From NCBI GenBank assembly GCA_023512835.1, contig CM042091.1:48995284-49059283 (forward strand): a stretch of 64,000 bases of DNA, written 5' to 3'. The notes under the pieces were generated by a model. It searched no databases. It was given only the letters and a program-made list of their open reading frames with translations, and was not told the origin of the DNA. The position numbers and the translations under genes were made by a program. The DNA is from Taxillus chinensis. Its lineage: Eukaryota; Streptophyta; Magnoliopsida; Santalales; Loranthaceae. Of the stretch, positions 10,480 through 21,717 are shown in pieces (the stretch's first letter is position 1; every line of letters starts with the position of its first letter).

Positions 10480-11870
10480 TTAACTTAGTTATTTACCAAG
10501 TCGATTCTCGATACTCTCATTGGTCCATATCAAGATTATGTATCCTGTCCTTAACTTAACGCTCATGAGTGACAATCCAATTAAAGCTTATCTTCTCGCA
10601 ACAAGTTAGAATAGACATTGAAAGATCTCAAATCAAATTATATAGGATTTTATCCATATTATCCAAATTCTGGGTTCAATCCAACAATTATTCCTTGCCA
10701 ATATTCAGCACTTAGTCTAGTTTCTTGCATCAAACTCTTATCCATAGTTCTTGTTCATGTCCTCAAGTACATTAATGACCCAAGTCAATTAACATTAACA
10801 TAAAATTATATTCCCTAAACAATGGCTATTATTAAAGGCAAGAATAATTACTTGTACTAATATAAAACTAAATTTCCCAAATGATGCAAATTGATTAGCA
10901 TTGAAACAAAAGCACAAATACTATTCAATGAATAACCATATGTTATTTCATATTCCACAACAAATAATATTTGTAACATACACCAAGAGTGAGAGTTGAT
11001 TACCAAAGACAACAACTGATTTTCTAAAAATTTTAGTTTGTACCAAAATGATTTAATAGGAAGATAAAATAAGATTCAACCACTATTTATATGACAAGCT
11101 ATATGTTATTTTTATACCATGAGAAAAAGAAGACTTTCCCAATTAACTATTTACTTCCATCAACAACTATTCAAAATAAAAACAATTCTCAAAGAGAAAG
11201 ATGATAATACAAAAACACTCCCAAGAGCAACAACACACACTAAGAGTGAGATAAAGAGAGTAGATGGTCTTATGTAAATTTCAAGGACTAATATGATTGT
11301 GCATGAAGATAAAATAGGACTTAATTACTATTCATATGACTAGTTATATACTATTTAGTGAAAAAAAGACCATGGTGATTAAATGTTTACATCCATACAT
11401 CCATTAGACGTTATTCAAAACAAAAATTATTCTGAAAGAGAAGACCCCTATGATAGAACAAAAGCTCTCTCAGTCCTAGTCAAAGCCAATTTCTTTAAAT
11501 TATTTATTTATAAGGTAAAAACATCTATGATAGTACAAAAGTTCTTCCAAGCAGTAGCTAATGAACTTTAAATTATTTTCCTTAATGAACAGAAGCCAAG
11601 TAGAACAAGATAATTTCCTTACAATGTAAACATCATTTGATTTATACTTATTTGTAGTCTAGATAGTTGCCAAAGATCACCCATAGTGACGATCATATTA
11701 AAATTCAAGGGAGAAAGGTAAATTCAAATTAAAAGCAAATTCAAATATCATTAAAGCAAACTCAATAAAATTAGATGCAAACTATTTAATAAAATTCAAT
11801 AAAATGCATAGCTTTAAAGGAAAAAAAGAGCAAACTCCATTTAAAAAGCAACTCATCAAATCAAGAGCGA
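10480..11870. other. AT-rich non-coding stretch
   Basis: No convincing open frame, RNA gene or element end. Short repetitions of phrases such as 'actatttatatgac' / 'actattcatatgac' and 'aagataaaataagattcaac' (about 11060-11100 and 11310-11350) suggest an old internal duplication inside a copia element. Confidence 0.35.
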
Positions 11871-11879
11871 AAGGAGGAG

Positions 11880-12240
11880 GAAGATGACGAAGAATTAGAT
11901 AGAGGATTTAGAAATAGATTTTATCATGATAGAAATTCAAGAAATTTAACATGAAGATAAAAGAAAGAAGTTTGGAGGATCTTCATAAAAGGGGAAACAC
12001 AATATTGTAGTTGTGAAAAGCCAAGACATTTTAATGTTGATTGCCACAAGTCGAAGAAAAAGAGGCAACCAAGGATGATAAAGGTAAAAAGAAAAAGCTT
12101 ATCTTTTCATAGAAGAAAGTGTGAAAGAAATCAAGCATGGTAGCAATAGAATACAATAACTATGAGAGGAAAGAAGAATCCTGAAATGATGAGCCCACAA
12201 ATAAAGTTAATTTTCGATGGCGGACAATAAGGTACAATCT
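11880..12240 (+). pseudogene. Ty1/copia gag remnant with degenerate zinc knuckle
   Basis: Near 11993-12055 the plus strand reads YCSCEKPRHFNVDCHKSKKK, the copia gag CCHC knuckle followed by a basic run. Its first Cys is replaced by Tyr; the remaining ligands keep the C-x4-H-x4-C spacing. Acidic and Arg-rich codons precede it (11880-11950). Stops interrupt the frame just upstream and again downstream (12140-12200). Gag binds genomic RNA in the virus-like particle; this fragment cannot. It may belong to the same old copia element as the LTR relics around 7640-10150. Confidence 0.6.
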
Positions 12241-12646
12241 ATTATTGTTCTCAATAAAACTATAAATTCTCTTAAATCAAAACATGAATTGTTAATTAAA
12301 AAATATTCAAAATAATTAGTATGTTCCATTAATAAGAAACTATTGACTAGTTTCGACTAAATTATTCACATTTTGGATATGTTATATTTTCATTTTTTTT
12401 TCTATAAGGACATGATGGTAATTTTATCTTAAAAACATATTTATTCACAGATGGTATGGAAACATGAAAATAATAATTTAAACAATTATTCTAAATTTAA
12501 TTTTTTGTGATACCTAGATTTCATTTTCCTCATTCCCATACCCACATATTTGACGAGTATTAGAATTCGGGACAAATAGGGGGGGACAAACCCTCCTAGG
12601 TGCAAATAGAAAAAAAATAGAAAATAAAACAACAAAGGAGACCGGG
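12241..12646. other. AT-rich spacer left of the hAT-like element
   Basis: Nothing coding is recognised. The final 8 bp next to the element (12647-12654) are the left copy of the target duplication. Confidence 0.4.
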
Positions 12647-14764
12647 CTCTCAATTAAGGGTGGGCAACGGATACCCGCCCCCGCTACCCCACCCGCTATT
12701 CGCTTCGCCCCCGCTATGCGGAGCAAGTTACCCCGCCTAGGCAAGAACGAGGTACGTTTTTAAACTTGACACCTTGCCCCAGGCAGGGATGGAGAGCGGT
12801 AATAAGTAGCGGAGTACCACGCCCGCCCCCGCCCCGCCCCCCCCCCGCCTAATTTCAATAATGTTTATTTATAATTTTATAATATTTTAAATATTATTAT
12901 TTAACTATTATTTATGATTTTTGACATTTTTGAATGATATTTATTATTATGAAATTAAATCTTTTTTAATAATTTTTTAGTTTATGATATAGAAATTTGA
13001 TTTAATCCAAAATTATTGATATGGACAGATCCAATAAAAAACGATAACAAGATGTGAGCAAATCGAACCTCATTCGCAGACACATTAAAGAACCTTTGTT
13101 GATCCGCCCACTTCTTCATCTTCTTCGCCGCTTTGTGCAAGTAAGCCTTGTCCAGATCCGTCTGTTCATGCCATCCTTTTGCAAACTTGAACGCCGCGGG
13201 GCTCTTTCCAAGTATACCCCCGAGTGATGGAAGTGGGCGTCAATGGTTTCTTGCCAGTTGTGAGTTCGAACGGGCTCTCGTTCGTGGACTCGCTCTTCGC
13301 AAGTTATATGGGATTTAGGCTATGTCCAGGCAACTTGGCCCAATCTCTTTGATTGGCACTCACGTAGTGCCTCGGATAGAGCTCTAGTAAGCCATTGACA
13401 CGTTCAATTTGGCCGTCTGTTTGTGGGTGGAAACTTGTTGAAAAGTTTAAGTCCGAACCTATTATCCGGAACAGCTCGGTCCAAAACCGCCCAATAAATC
13501 GTGAGTCCCAATCGCTCACGATTGTCTTTGGAATGCCCCAATACTTCACCACGTACTTGAACAATAGTCGGGCCGTGTCATTTGCCGTGCAATCCTTCGG
13601 AGCTGGAATGAAAACTCCGTATTTAGAGAATCGGTCGACCACCACAATGATCGTGCCGCATCCTTCGGATCTTGGGAGACAAACAATGAAGTCCATGGAG
13701 ACGCACTCCCAAGGTCTTTCCGGGTTAGGCAAAGGTTCTAATAGTCCCGCCGATTGCCGATTCTCTATCTTGTCTTGTTAGCACACAAGACAAGTCCGCA
13801 CGTACACTTGGAAGTCCTCGTAAAGTTGAGGTCGGTAGTAGCTCCGTTCCACCAACGCCAATGTACGATCGACTCCGGGATGGCCAGCCCACCGCGAGTC
13901 ATGACATTCTTTGAGGATGTCTCTCCTCAAACTTCCCCATTTAGGAACGTACACTCGTTCCCTTCGAGTATGGAGCAAGTTATCTCTTAGCCAAAATCGT
14001 CTCATCTTTCCAGCCTTCACACATTCCACCAAAGACTTGGCTAATGGATCATGTTCCATTCCTTCCTTCGGTTTGTCCACTAGGGGGAATTGTGGTTGGC
14101 TAATGGCTGCAAGTTCCGCCTTCCGACTTAGTGCATCGGCCACCACATTATTTGTGCCCGGTTTGTACTTGAGCATAAAGTCGAATTCCACTAGGAGTCC
14201 TTGCCACCGTGCTTGCTTCGGAGTTAAGTTCCTTTGAGTTAGGAAATAACTCGTAGCAATATTGTCCGTCTTCACCACGAACTTAGACCCTAGCAAATAA
14301 TGCCTCCACACCCGAAGGCAATGCATAACTGTCATCATTTCCTTTTCATGCACCGCGTACCTCCGTTCGGTGCCATTGAGTTTCCTGGCTTTCATATGTT
14401 ACAGGATGCCCCTCCCTGCATTAGAACTCCACCGATGGCAAAGTCCGAAGCATCCGTGTGAACTTCATAAGGCTTTGTATGGTCCGGTAGTGCCATCACC
14501 GGTCCGTTTGTCACGGCTTGCTTCAACTTCTCGAATGCCTCTCGACAAGCATCATCCCACACCCAAGTCTTGTTCTTCTTCAACAATTCCGTCAAGGGTG
14601 CGGCAATGTGGGAATAACCGCGGATGAATCTTCTATAGTAGTTAACCAAGCCAAGGAAGGAACGCATTTCAGGGACTTTCTTGGGCATCTCCCATTCCTT
14701 GATGGCTAACACTTTCTTGTTGTCCATCTTTAGTTTGCCGCCAATGATGTGACTCAAGAAGGGC

Positions 14765-14769
14765 ACCTC
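14765..14769. repeat. Target duplication ACCTC, left copy
   Basis: ACCTC occurs here and at 18066-18070, exactly flanking the inserted LTR. Joining across the insertion restores continuity of the host RT reading frame at the KKEVPFL region, which confirms the insertion point. Confidence 0.9.
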
Positions 14770-17700
14770 AGTAAGACCCGCAAAATTTTTAGCTATTTAA
14801 GTTCTTCCTTAAAAAGTAATAATAATAAAATAATGATAATGTTATTGTTAACAATAGTTAGAAAGGATATTTTAGATATTATCACAATAAAAATAAGCAC
14901 CCAATATAGTCATTCAAATAGCATGTGACTAGTAAGTAGCCGTTATGAATAGTATCCAGTCCGTTATGAATAGTATCCGTTTGGACTTCCATAAATAGGT
15001 ATGAGCATGAGATTTTATTTATAAGAGAGTATAGACGTAAGAAGAAGAATAATAAGAGTTATGGCATCAAGTTCTCAAGTACGCCATCCGAGAATAGTGT
15101 ACGCGATGAAGATCGGTGAGCAATACGACTTGAAGTTACAAAGCTATGCTTTGCTATAGATGAGCTAAATGCTCGTGTCCAATGGCTGCAATATAATGCG
15201 ACGAGACATAGGGAGAAGTTTGAGGTTATTCGATGCACAACCACGACAATGTTAGCCAGAAGGGTTGTCTGGCTCTTCATCTGAAGCACAACACGTCCTA
15301 CGCATATACGCTAATACGCTTCAAGAAATTTTACGAAGGCCATAGAATATGATATTAATGTTTATATTTAGGTTTATAACATTTTATGCTATAATGTTAT
15401 CTTACTTTATTAATTATGCAATTATATTATTTTATCCGCGTAAATATTAAATACGTTATAAAAAAATAAAATAAATTCTTATATGTCATAAAAAGTTTAG
15501 ATGCTATATATTATGTCATTTATTTTCTTAAGCCAAATTATTATGGGTAAGTAAGTATTACAAGCCTTAACTTTACCAAAAGTATAAAACATAGGTAAGG
15601 CCCAAAATTTTAAATGAGGCAGATTCTGGAGGTCCATTCAAAAATCCATAACTTGAATAACACAAATCCAATTGACATGAAACCAAACCCATTTGTTCAT
15701 TTATGACTTAGCTAAAACGTGTAGAAATTTCAGAATTTAATATGAATCCAATCAATCCCAGAATTTAAAATACTACACATAGGTTCAGGATGAACGGGTA
15801 AACATTTTAGTATGACTTTAAAATTCAATAACTTTTGTTATACATATTTAAAAATTATAAAATTGATACCCATTTGTAGATATTTGAGTTAGTAATATAA
15901 TACAATTGGCCATTTGTCAAAAACTACAAAATTAAAAACGTTATAATTGAATTAGTAGGGAGTACACCAATGTGGACTTTTGATACCAAAGGAACCTTCT
16001 AGGTTTAAAAGTCTTAAAACATTTTTTTTAATGTTAGGAGGAGATAACCACGTTTTTAATAAGAGATAATATGAAGAAAATAAAGTATTATATATATTTT
16101 AAATAATTTAATTTAATGCCAAAGTCAAATTCGTACACTATTTTTCACACTATTACACCTACCATCCTTGCCTATATAAGGAGTGTCTTGCCTCTCCTCT
16201 TAAGCACAAATCCCTCAAGCCACACCACGAAATTCCCTATAAAAAAACTCCCTTAAGCCCTCTTAACACCCCAAATACTCTACTCAAATCCTCTTTTGCT
16301 TTTGGTACTTACCAAGCGTCGAAGTTCTACGAAAGGTAATACTTAAGATTTTGAAATTTTGAAGTCGCTTCTTATTTATTATGTAGATCTATATGGTTGG
16401 TTTTACCACCTCATATATACTATATTCATGGTTGGTTTTACCACCTTACATATGTTATTTATATGATTGGTTGTACCACCTCGTATATACATACATGGTT
16501 GGCCTTGCCACCTCATATACATACTGTGTAATTATTTTAAATTATAGTATTTTATCATAGCGTTGTCATTTTATAATTCAAGTGAAAAGATGAAAATATT
16601 AACATATGTTTTTATTTTTATTTTTAAGGTTCTAGATAGCAGAAGATCGTAAGGAACGACTTCCAAAATGAATTCCCCGACAATCGCCCTTCTTCTTCTC
16701 GCAACCCCAATTGTTAATGCTTCAACCTCACGCTATCCCCATCTTTATCTCCTCCTGATTTTCCCTTTAGACCCGTGTCTAATATCCCCTCATGGTTAAG
16801 GTGGAAGACACGTAGGAAAAATAAGCTTATCGAACGTCTTTTTCGTTCACCCAATACAAAGAGTAAATCTTATTCAAAAACTCTCAAAGCATATAACCTA
16901 GTTAGTGCACAACTCAAGGCTTATGATGCATGGGATCGAAATAGGAGATGGAACAGACAATAGAAGTGGGAACCCAAATTAATATTCAACCCCACAAGCA
17001 CGGTATGCCTATTAAAAGATATAAGTTAAAGTATGATATATATATATATATATAAAGGAGATATGTGTGATATTGAACTTTTCAAGCATTAATGCTAATT
17101 TAGTGTTTTGATATTTTTTTTTAAGGTTTAGAACCTGGAGAACGACAAGCGGATTGTAAGGGTTTCTTTTCTTTTCTTTATTCTCACTTTTCTCTTCCTC
17201 TTTATCTTGTTTTATTTGAAATTATTATTGTAAGAGTTTTATGTTTCTTATTCTTCTAATTCCATTGTTGAGAAGATTAGATTAATCTCTTTTTAATCTC
17301 TCCCTTGATAATCTATGCTATTGATTGGGGTAGATAACCATTTTGATATTCGTGGTTATCCTTGTTAACCTTGAATGTTTTATTGGAATTCTATGATATG
17401 CCTCATGTTATGTATGCTAAAGTTGTTTTAACCTCTTATGTTGGACAAAGTAAGTTTATGATGGGTGGTTGCAGAAAAACCTCCAATGCATTGGGTAAAG
17501 AACATCACCCTGGAGAGTGTCAATCCAATTGATAATATGTTATGTTATGATACGGTATCCGGGTAGTTAACCTAGATCATGATGTTATGATACGATGTCT
17601 AAACATAATCTTCCATGTTATGATTTCCTTGTGAAATGTTGATCATGTATGATGTGCAAATATTATATGGTATTTCCTATATTCAATATCTTCATGATTT

Positions 17701-18065
17701 TCCTTACCCACTAATGTTTACCCCTCATGGGCTATTTGAGTTCACCCTTTTTATGATTTCTTTCCAACCCCAGGAAATTAAGGGATGGAGAAACTAGGAT
17801 AAGGAGTCGAGAAGTGCTTGGAAATAAAGTTGTGTGAAATTTTAAAGATTTATTAAGTTGTTTGCTCGTGTGCTTTGTTATGTAATAATGGGTTATGGAC
17901 ACTTAGTCTCTAAACCCCTAAACCTTAAAGATCTTGGATTGAAATTTGTAATAATGAATGGTTTGTTTGATTAAATAAGTAATAATTTGAAATTTATATA
18001 AAATTTGTATATTTATTTTCCGCTAACGCACCCGATTTGGAGGTTTCAAATTTGGGGGCGTTACA
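14770..18065 (+). mobile_element. Solo LTR of family B (B1), 3.3 kb
   Basis: Runs from AGTAAGACCCGC (family TGTAAGACC with the first T changed to A) to GGGGGCGTTACA and is homologous to both LTRs of B2. It is flanked by ACCTC and lies inside RT of C1. It holds two core-promoter-like sites (CATAAATA near 14990, degenerate; TATATAAG at 16173-16180), a decayed copy of the LTR-embedded ORF (ATG at 15061, soon out of frame), and a block near 16390-16530 where 'atggttggttttaccacctcatata' recurs four times with changes. More divergent from the B2 LTRs than those are from each other, so it is older or from another subfamily. Confidence 0.93.
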
Positions 18066-20555
18066 ACCTCCTTCTTCGCAAAGTCACATTTCTCCTTCTT
18101 CACAAAGAGTTGGTTCTCCCTTAAGATTTGGAAAACCTGCCATAGGTGTGCCTTGTGTTCCTCCAACGTTTCTTTATAGACGACAATGTTATCAAGGTAC
18201 ACTACGACGAAATGTGGCAGGGGCATTTGTGAGGCCAAAGGGCATCACCAAGAACTCGTAAGAGCCGTATCTTGTGACGCATGCCCACGCCGTCTTTGCC
18301 TCATCACCTTTGGTTATCTGCACTTGCCAATATCCCGACCACAAATCTAGCTTTGAGAACCATCTCGCGGCACCAAGTTGATCACAGAGGTCGGATATGA
18401 GTGAGATGGGGTAGGTTGTTCTTCACGGTGATCTTGTTGAGCGCCCTATAGTCAATGCATAGCCGCATCGACCCGTCATGCTTCTTTTGGAACAACACCG
18501 GTGCTCCAAATGGCGCTTTGGATGGCCGAATGAACCCGGCCTCCAACAAGTCCTTCAATTATTTCGAAGTTCCTCCAACTCCGGTGGTGCCATCCGATAA
18601 GGCACCGCAGCGATAGGCCTTGCACCGGCCTCTAGCTCGATCCTATGGTCCACCTCCCGCTTTGGCGGAAGTTGTTTGGGGAGTTTGGGTGGCATAACAT
18701 CCCCAAACTCTTCAAGGACTGTCTTCACTTCGGTTGGGGGCTCCTCCCCAACACTTGGGCATTCTTCCTTCACCATGGCAATGAAGGTTGGCTCTGTCGC
18801 CTAACTCCTTTAGGACGGTTGGAGCGCCGAAAGAGATTTCTCCTTGAGCTCTTCCTCCCTCATTACCTTCACCATGCACGTCTTCCCCTCGTCCATGATG
18901 CACATTGTGTTGGTGCTTGGAATTGGAATTGCCCGCACTTGGTCAACGAACCCCATCCCCGGCACCATGGGATAGTCGTCTATTGACATCACGGAGAGAT
19001 TCACCTTGCCTCTCCAATCGCCGATACTTAGCTCGACACTTCAAGCCACGCCATGGATTGGCTGGCACTAGAGTTCACCGCCTTGACCCAGCCTTTCTCT
19101 TCCCTGTAGACTATCCCCGGTCTACGAGCTTCTTCGACCTTGACGAAGTTGTTGGTCGCATCCGTGTCCACCAAGGCCTTAGTTTCAAGGTTGTTGGCCT
19201 TAGCGAGCACGTACATGCGCGCCTCTGTTGTCCGGATGGTGGCACCTCCACCTTCGCCTTGATTGCATTGAGGAGTTGCAATGAACCAAGTCGTGGATCC
19301 CTCGCATTCCTCTCTTCGTCTTTGTTGATCATCGTAGAGAGCTTGGAGCGCTTCGGGCACTCGAACGCCTTGTGAGGGCCTTCACAAAGGAAACAGGGAG
19401 ATCCTTGGCTTCTCCCGGTCCTTGGAACTATTCGCAAAATGTTTTGGGTGAAAGTCCATAGACGGTTGGAAGGGTCTCCCTTTTCCTTCACTTCGGTTGT
19501 CTCCCCCACATTTCTCCTTGTGGAACCTTGTTCGCCTTGGAAGTCGATGAAGAACTGGTGGTCTTCTCCGGCTTCTTGTATTCGATGAGTGATTTGGCCA
19601 CCGCCATGGCCGATGCCAGGTCCTGCACATTTCTCCGTCGTAGCTCCAACTTCACTCACTTGTTGCAATCTGTCCATGAAGGAAAATAGTAAATCCTTCG
19701 CGGACATATCCGGGATCTCCAATATCAGCTCGGAAAATTCACGGACGTACTCCCACACCATGCCTTTGTGGGTAAGGCGCCGAAGTTTCGCCCGAGACTC
19801 ATCCTCTCGCATTTTGGGGATAGAATTGGGCCTTGATCTCCCGCTTGAAATCCGCCCAAGTTGTCGATGACGCATAGGCCGCACTCCTTGTCGACATATC
19901 GTTGCCTCTACCACACCATAGCCGAATCGAGTAAGTATAGCGGAGCGGTCTTCACCTTCTTTGCCTCGTCAACAATGTTTAAGGCATCGAAGTCTTGCTC
20001 CATGGTCCAAGAGGAAGTTGTCTAACTCCTTCGCATTCCTTGACCCACGATAGGTCTTAGGCTTTGGCACGTCGATTTTGGAGCTGAAATGGCCGCCAAC
20101 ACCACCTTGGGTGACCGCCATCTTGCATAGAGACCAATCCACCTTGATCTCTTTGATCTCCTCTCGCATCGCCAGGATTTGGGACATGATAGAGCCCTTC
20201 AAGCCCTCGAATCGAGAGTTCATGTCATCCATGACGGAGTTGAGAAGCCCTTGCATCCTCCCATAGCTTTCCTCACCCTACGAGTCCAGCCTTTCGATGC
20301 TTCCGGAATGCTCCTCGATCACCTCCATCCTGGTCGGTTAATGCCAACTCCACTTTGGCTAGCCGACTCTCCAACGGGCATGTTTCCTTCGAAACGGACT
20401 TGTCACTCCTCCGTTCCTTAGCGCTTTGCTCCTTCTCGCGGCCTTCGTGCCCACCAGCACTAAAGACAATGGATCCTCCGTTTGTCATTTTTACACCGTC
20501 TCGAAGTTTTGATTGTTCCACCGAACTTTAGCACCGAATCGTGCTCGATACCACT

Positions 20556-20938
20556 TGTCACGGGGTCAGCCTTTATAGCAGCTTAACCCATGCGGCACCT
20601 AGTTCCCACCCATACGAAGGAAGGCTAGGTCAGCCTAACTCGTCGCATTTGGATCGGAACCCATCGATCCGTTGTAAAGCAATTGTGTAGGGAAGCGTTT
20701 AACGGAAAATGATTGAACGAAAGCAACAAACGATTGTATTGATTGCTTGAAAGTTTTACAACATCACTCCCTACATATAGATGTTAACACTTTTCCGGCT
20801 ATGTCACCGGGAGACATCATATATGATCGAAATCTAAAATCTCTACAACTTACTCTATAAGCTACGTTACAACACTTTACAAGGGGGAAATACCCCAAAA
20901 GAGCCTAAGTGTGCTAGGATAAGCCTCGATCCTTGACA
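20556..20938 (-). repeat. 5' LTR of C1
   Basis: Minus-strand ends TGTCAAGGATCGAGG... and ...GACCCCGTGACA, 383 bp, homologous to 21303-21684 and 34347-34731. The primer-binding site follows immediately inside the element. Confidence 0.92.
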
Positions 20939-21093
20939 CCCCGCTTACCTCGCCATAGGATGGGATACCCCACCCTACCTACATATGGGGCGGGGTACGG
21001 TTTTAAAATTTTATTACCTGTCTAGGCAAGGGCAGGGTACGGTAATGGGTAGACCCCGCCCCCGCTATGGCGGGTAGCACCCCTACTCTCAAT

Positions 21094-21302
21094 AAATCCT
21101 TATTCACTGCTTCGCTAGCTGACAAAATGTGGACTTGAAAGATAACAATAAACAGAACTAAAACCGAAATACAAAGTAACAATTCACTTGAACAAGAGAG
21201 GTAGCAATGTTGAAAATCCTTCGTGACAAAATTAAAACCAAATGTAAGGCTTCTCCCATTAAACGTCGGCTAGTAAAAAATAGCTCATGGAGGAGTAGCT
21301 AG
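21094..21302. other. Short spacer between two head-to-head chromoviruses
   Basis: Nothing coding. The last five bases (21298-21302, GCTAG) would be the left target duplication of C2, but the partner cannot be checked because the right end of C2 is truncated. Confidence 0.4.
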
Positions 21303-21717
21303 TGTCACGGACCAAGGCTTATCCTAGCATACTTAGGCCATTTTGGGGTATTTCCCCCCTTGTAAAGTGTTATACTTAGCTTATAGGGTAAGTTGTAGAG
21401 ATTTTAGATTTCGATCATATATGATGTCTCCTGGTGACATAGCCAGAAAAGTGTTAACATCTATATGTAGGGGAGTGATGTTGTAAAGCTTTCAAGCATT
21501 CAATACAATCGTTTGTTGCCTTCGTTTAATCGATCTTCCTTAGCGCTTCCTACATAATTGCTTTACGGTGGATCGATGGGTTCCGATCCAAATGCGACGA
21601 GTTAGGCCGACCTAGCGTTCCTTCATACGGGTGGGAACTAAGTGCCGCACGAGTTAAGCTGCTATAAAGGCTGACTGCGTGACAAGTGGTATCAAAGCAC
21701 GGTTGGTGCTAAGTTCG

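Larger units (their letters stand above)
13096..20521 (-). pseudogene. C1 gag-pol pseudogene
   Basis: Read right to left: gag start at 20521, where the family ATG has become GTG; a gag coiled region (SRFEGLKGSIMSQILAM) near 20200; zinc knuckle CFLCEGPHKAFEC near 19380; protease near 19160 with active-site DTG changed to DTD; reverse transcriptase around 18020-18780 with YLDD changed to YLDN; then, beyond the inserted LTR, the RT end (14392-14766), RNase H (14200-14395), the HHCC zinc region (about 13780-13930) and integrase core (13304-13732, with FHPQTDGQIERVNG). Several frame changes separate these pieces. The product would replicate and insert the element; this copy is inactive by at least three independent lesions. 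Confidence 0.9.
13096..20938 (-). mobile_element. Ty3/gypsy chromovirus C1, 3'-truncated, inside the hAT-like element
   Basis: Minus-strand element with its 5' LTR at the right (20556-20938). The primer-binding site lies just inside (minus strand TGGTATCGAGCAC, about 20541-20553), resembling the initiator-Met tRNA type. Similarity to related copies C2 and C3 stops at about 13096, inside the C-terminal part of integrase, so the chromodomain, polypurine tract and 3' LTR are missing. It is split at 14770-18065 by a solo LTR of another family. Same family as 21303-26424 and 29404-34731, with LTRs of about 383 bp. Confidence 0.9.
12655..21085. mobile_element. Non-autonomous hAT-like element split by a chromovirus
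   Basis: A perfect 8-bp duplication CTCTCAAT flanks it (12647-12654 and 21086-21093). The left end reads TAAGGGTGGGCAACGG and the right end, on the minus strand, TAGGGGTGCTACCCGCC: short inverted ends followed by CCCGC-rich subterminal repeats. The 8-bp duplication and end style are typical of hAT elements. Element-derived DNA is only about 12655-13095 and 20939-21085; the middle is the inserted chromovirus C1. No hAT transposase is present, so it depended on another element. A C-homopolymer occurs near 12835-12847. Confidence 0.85.
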
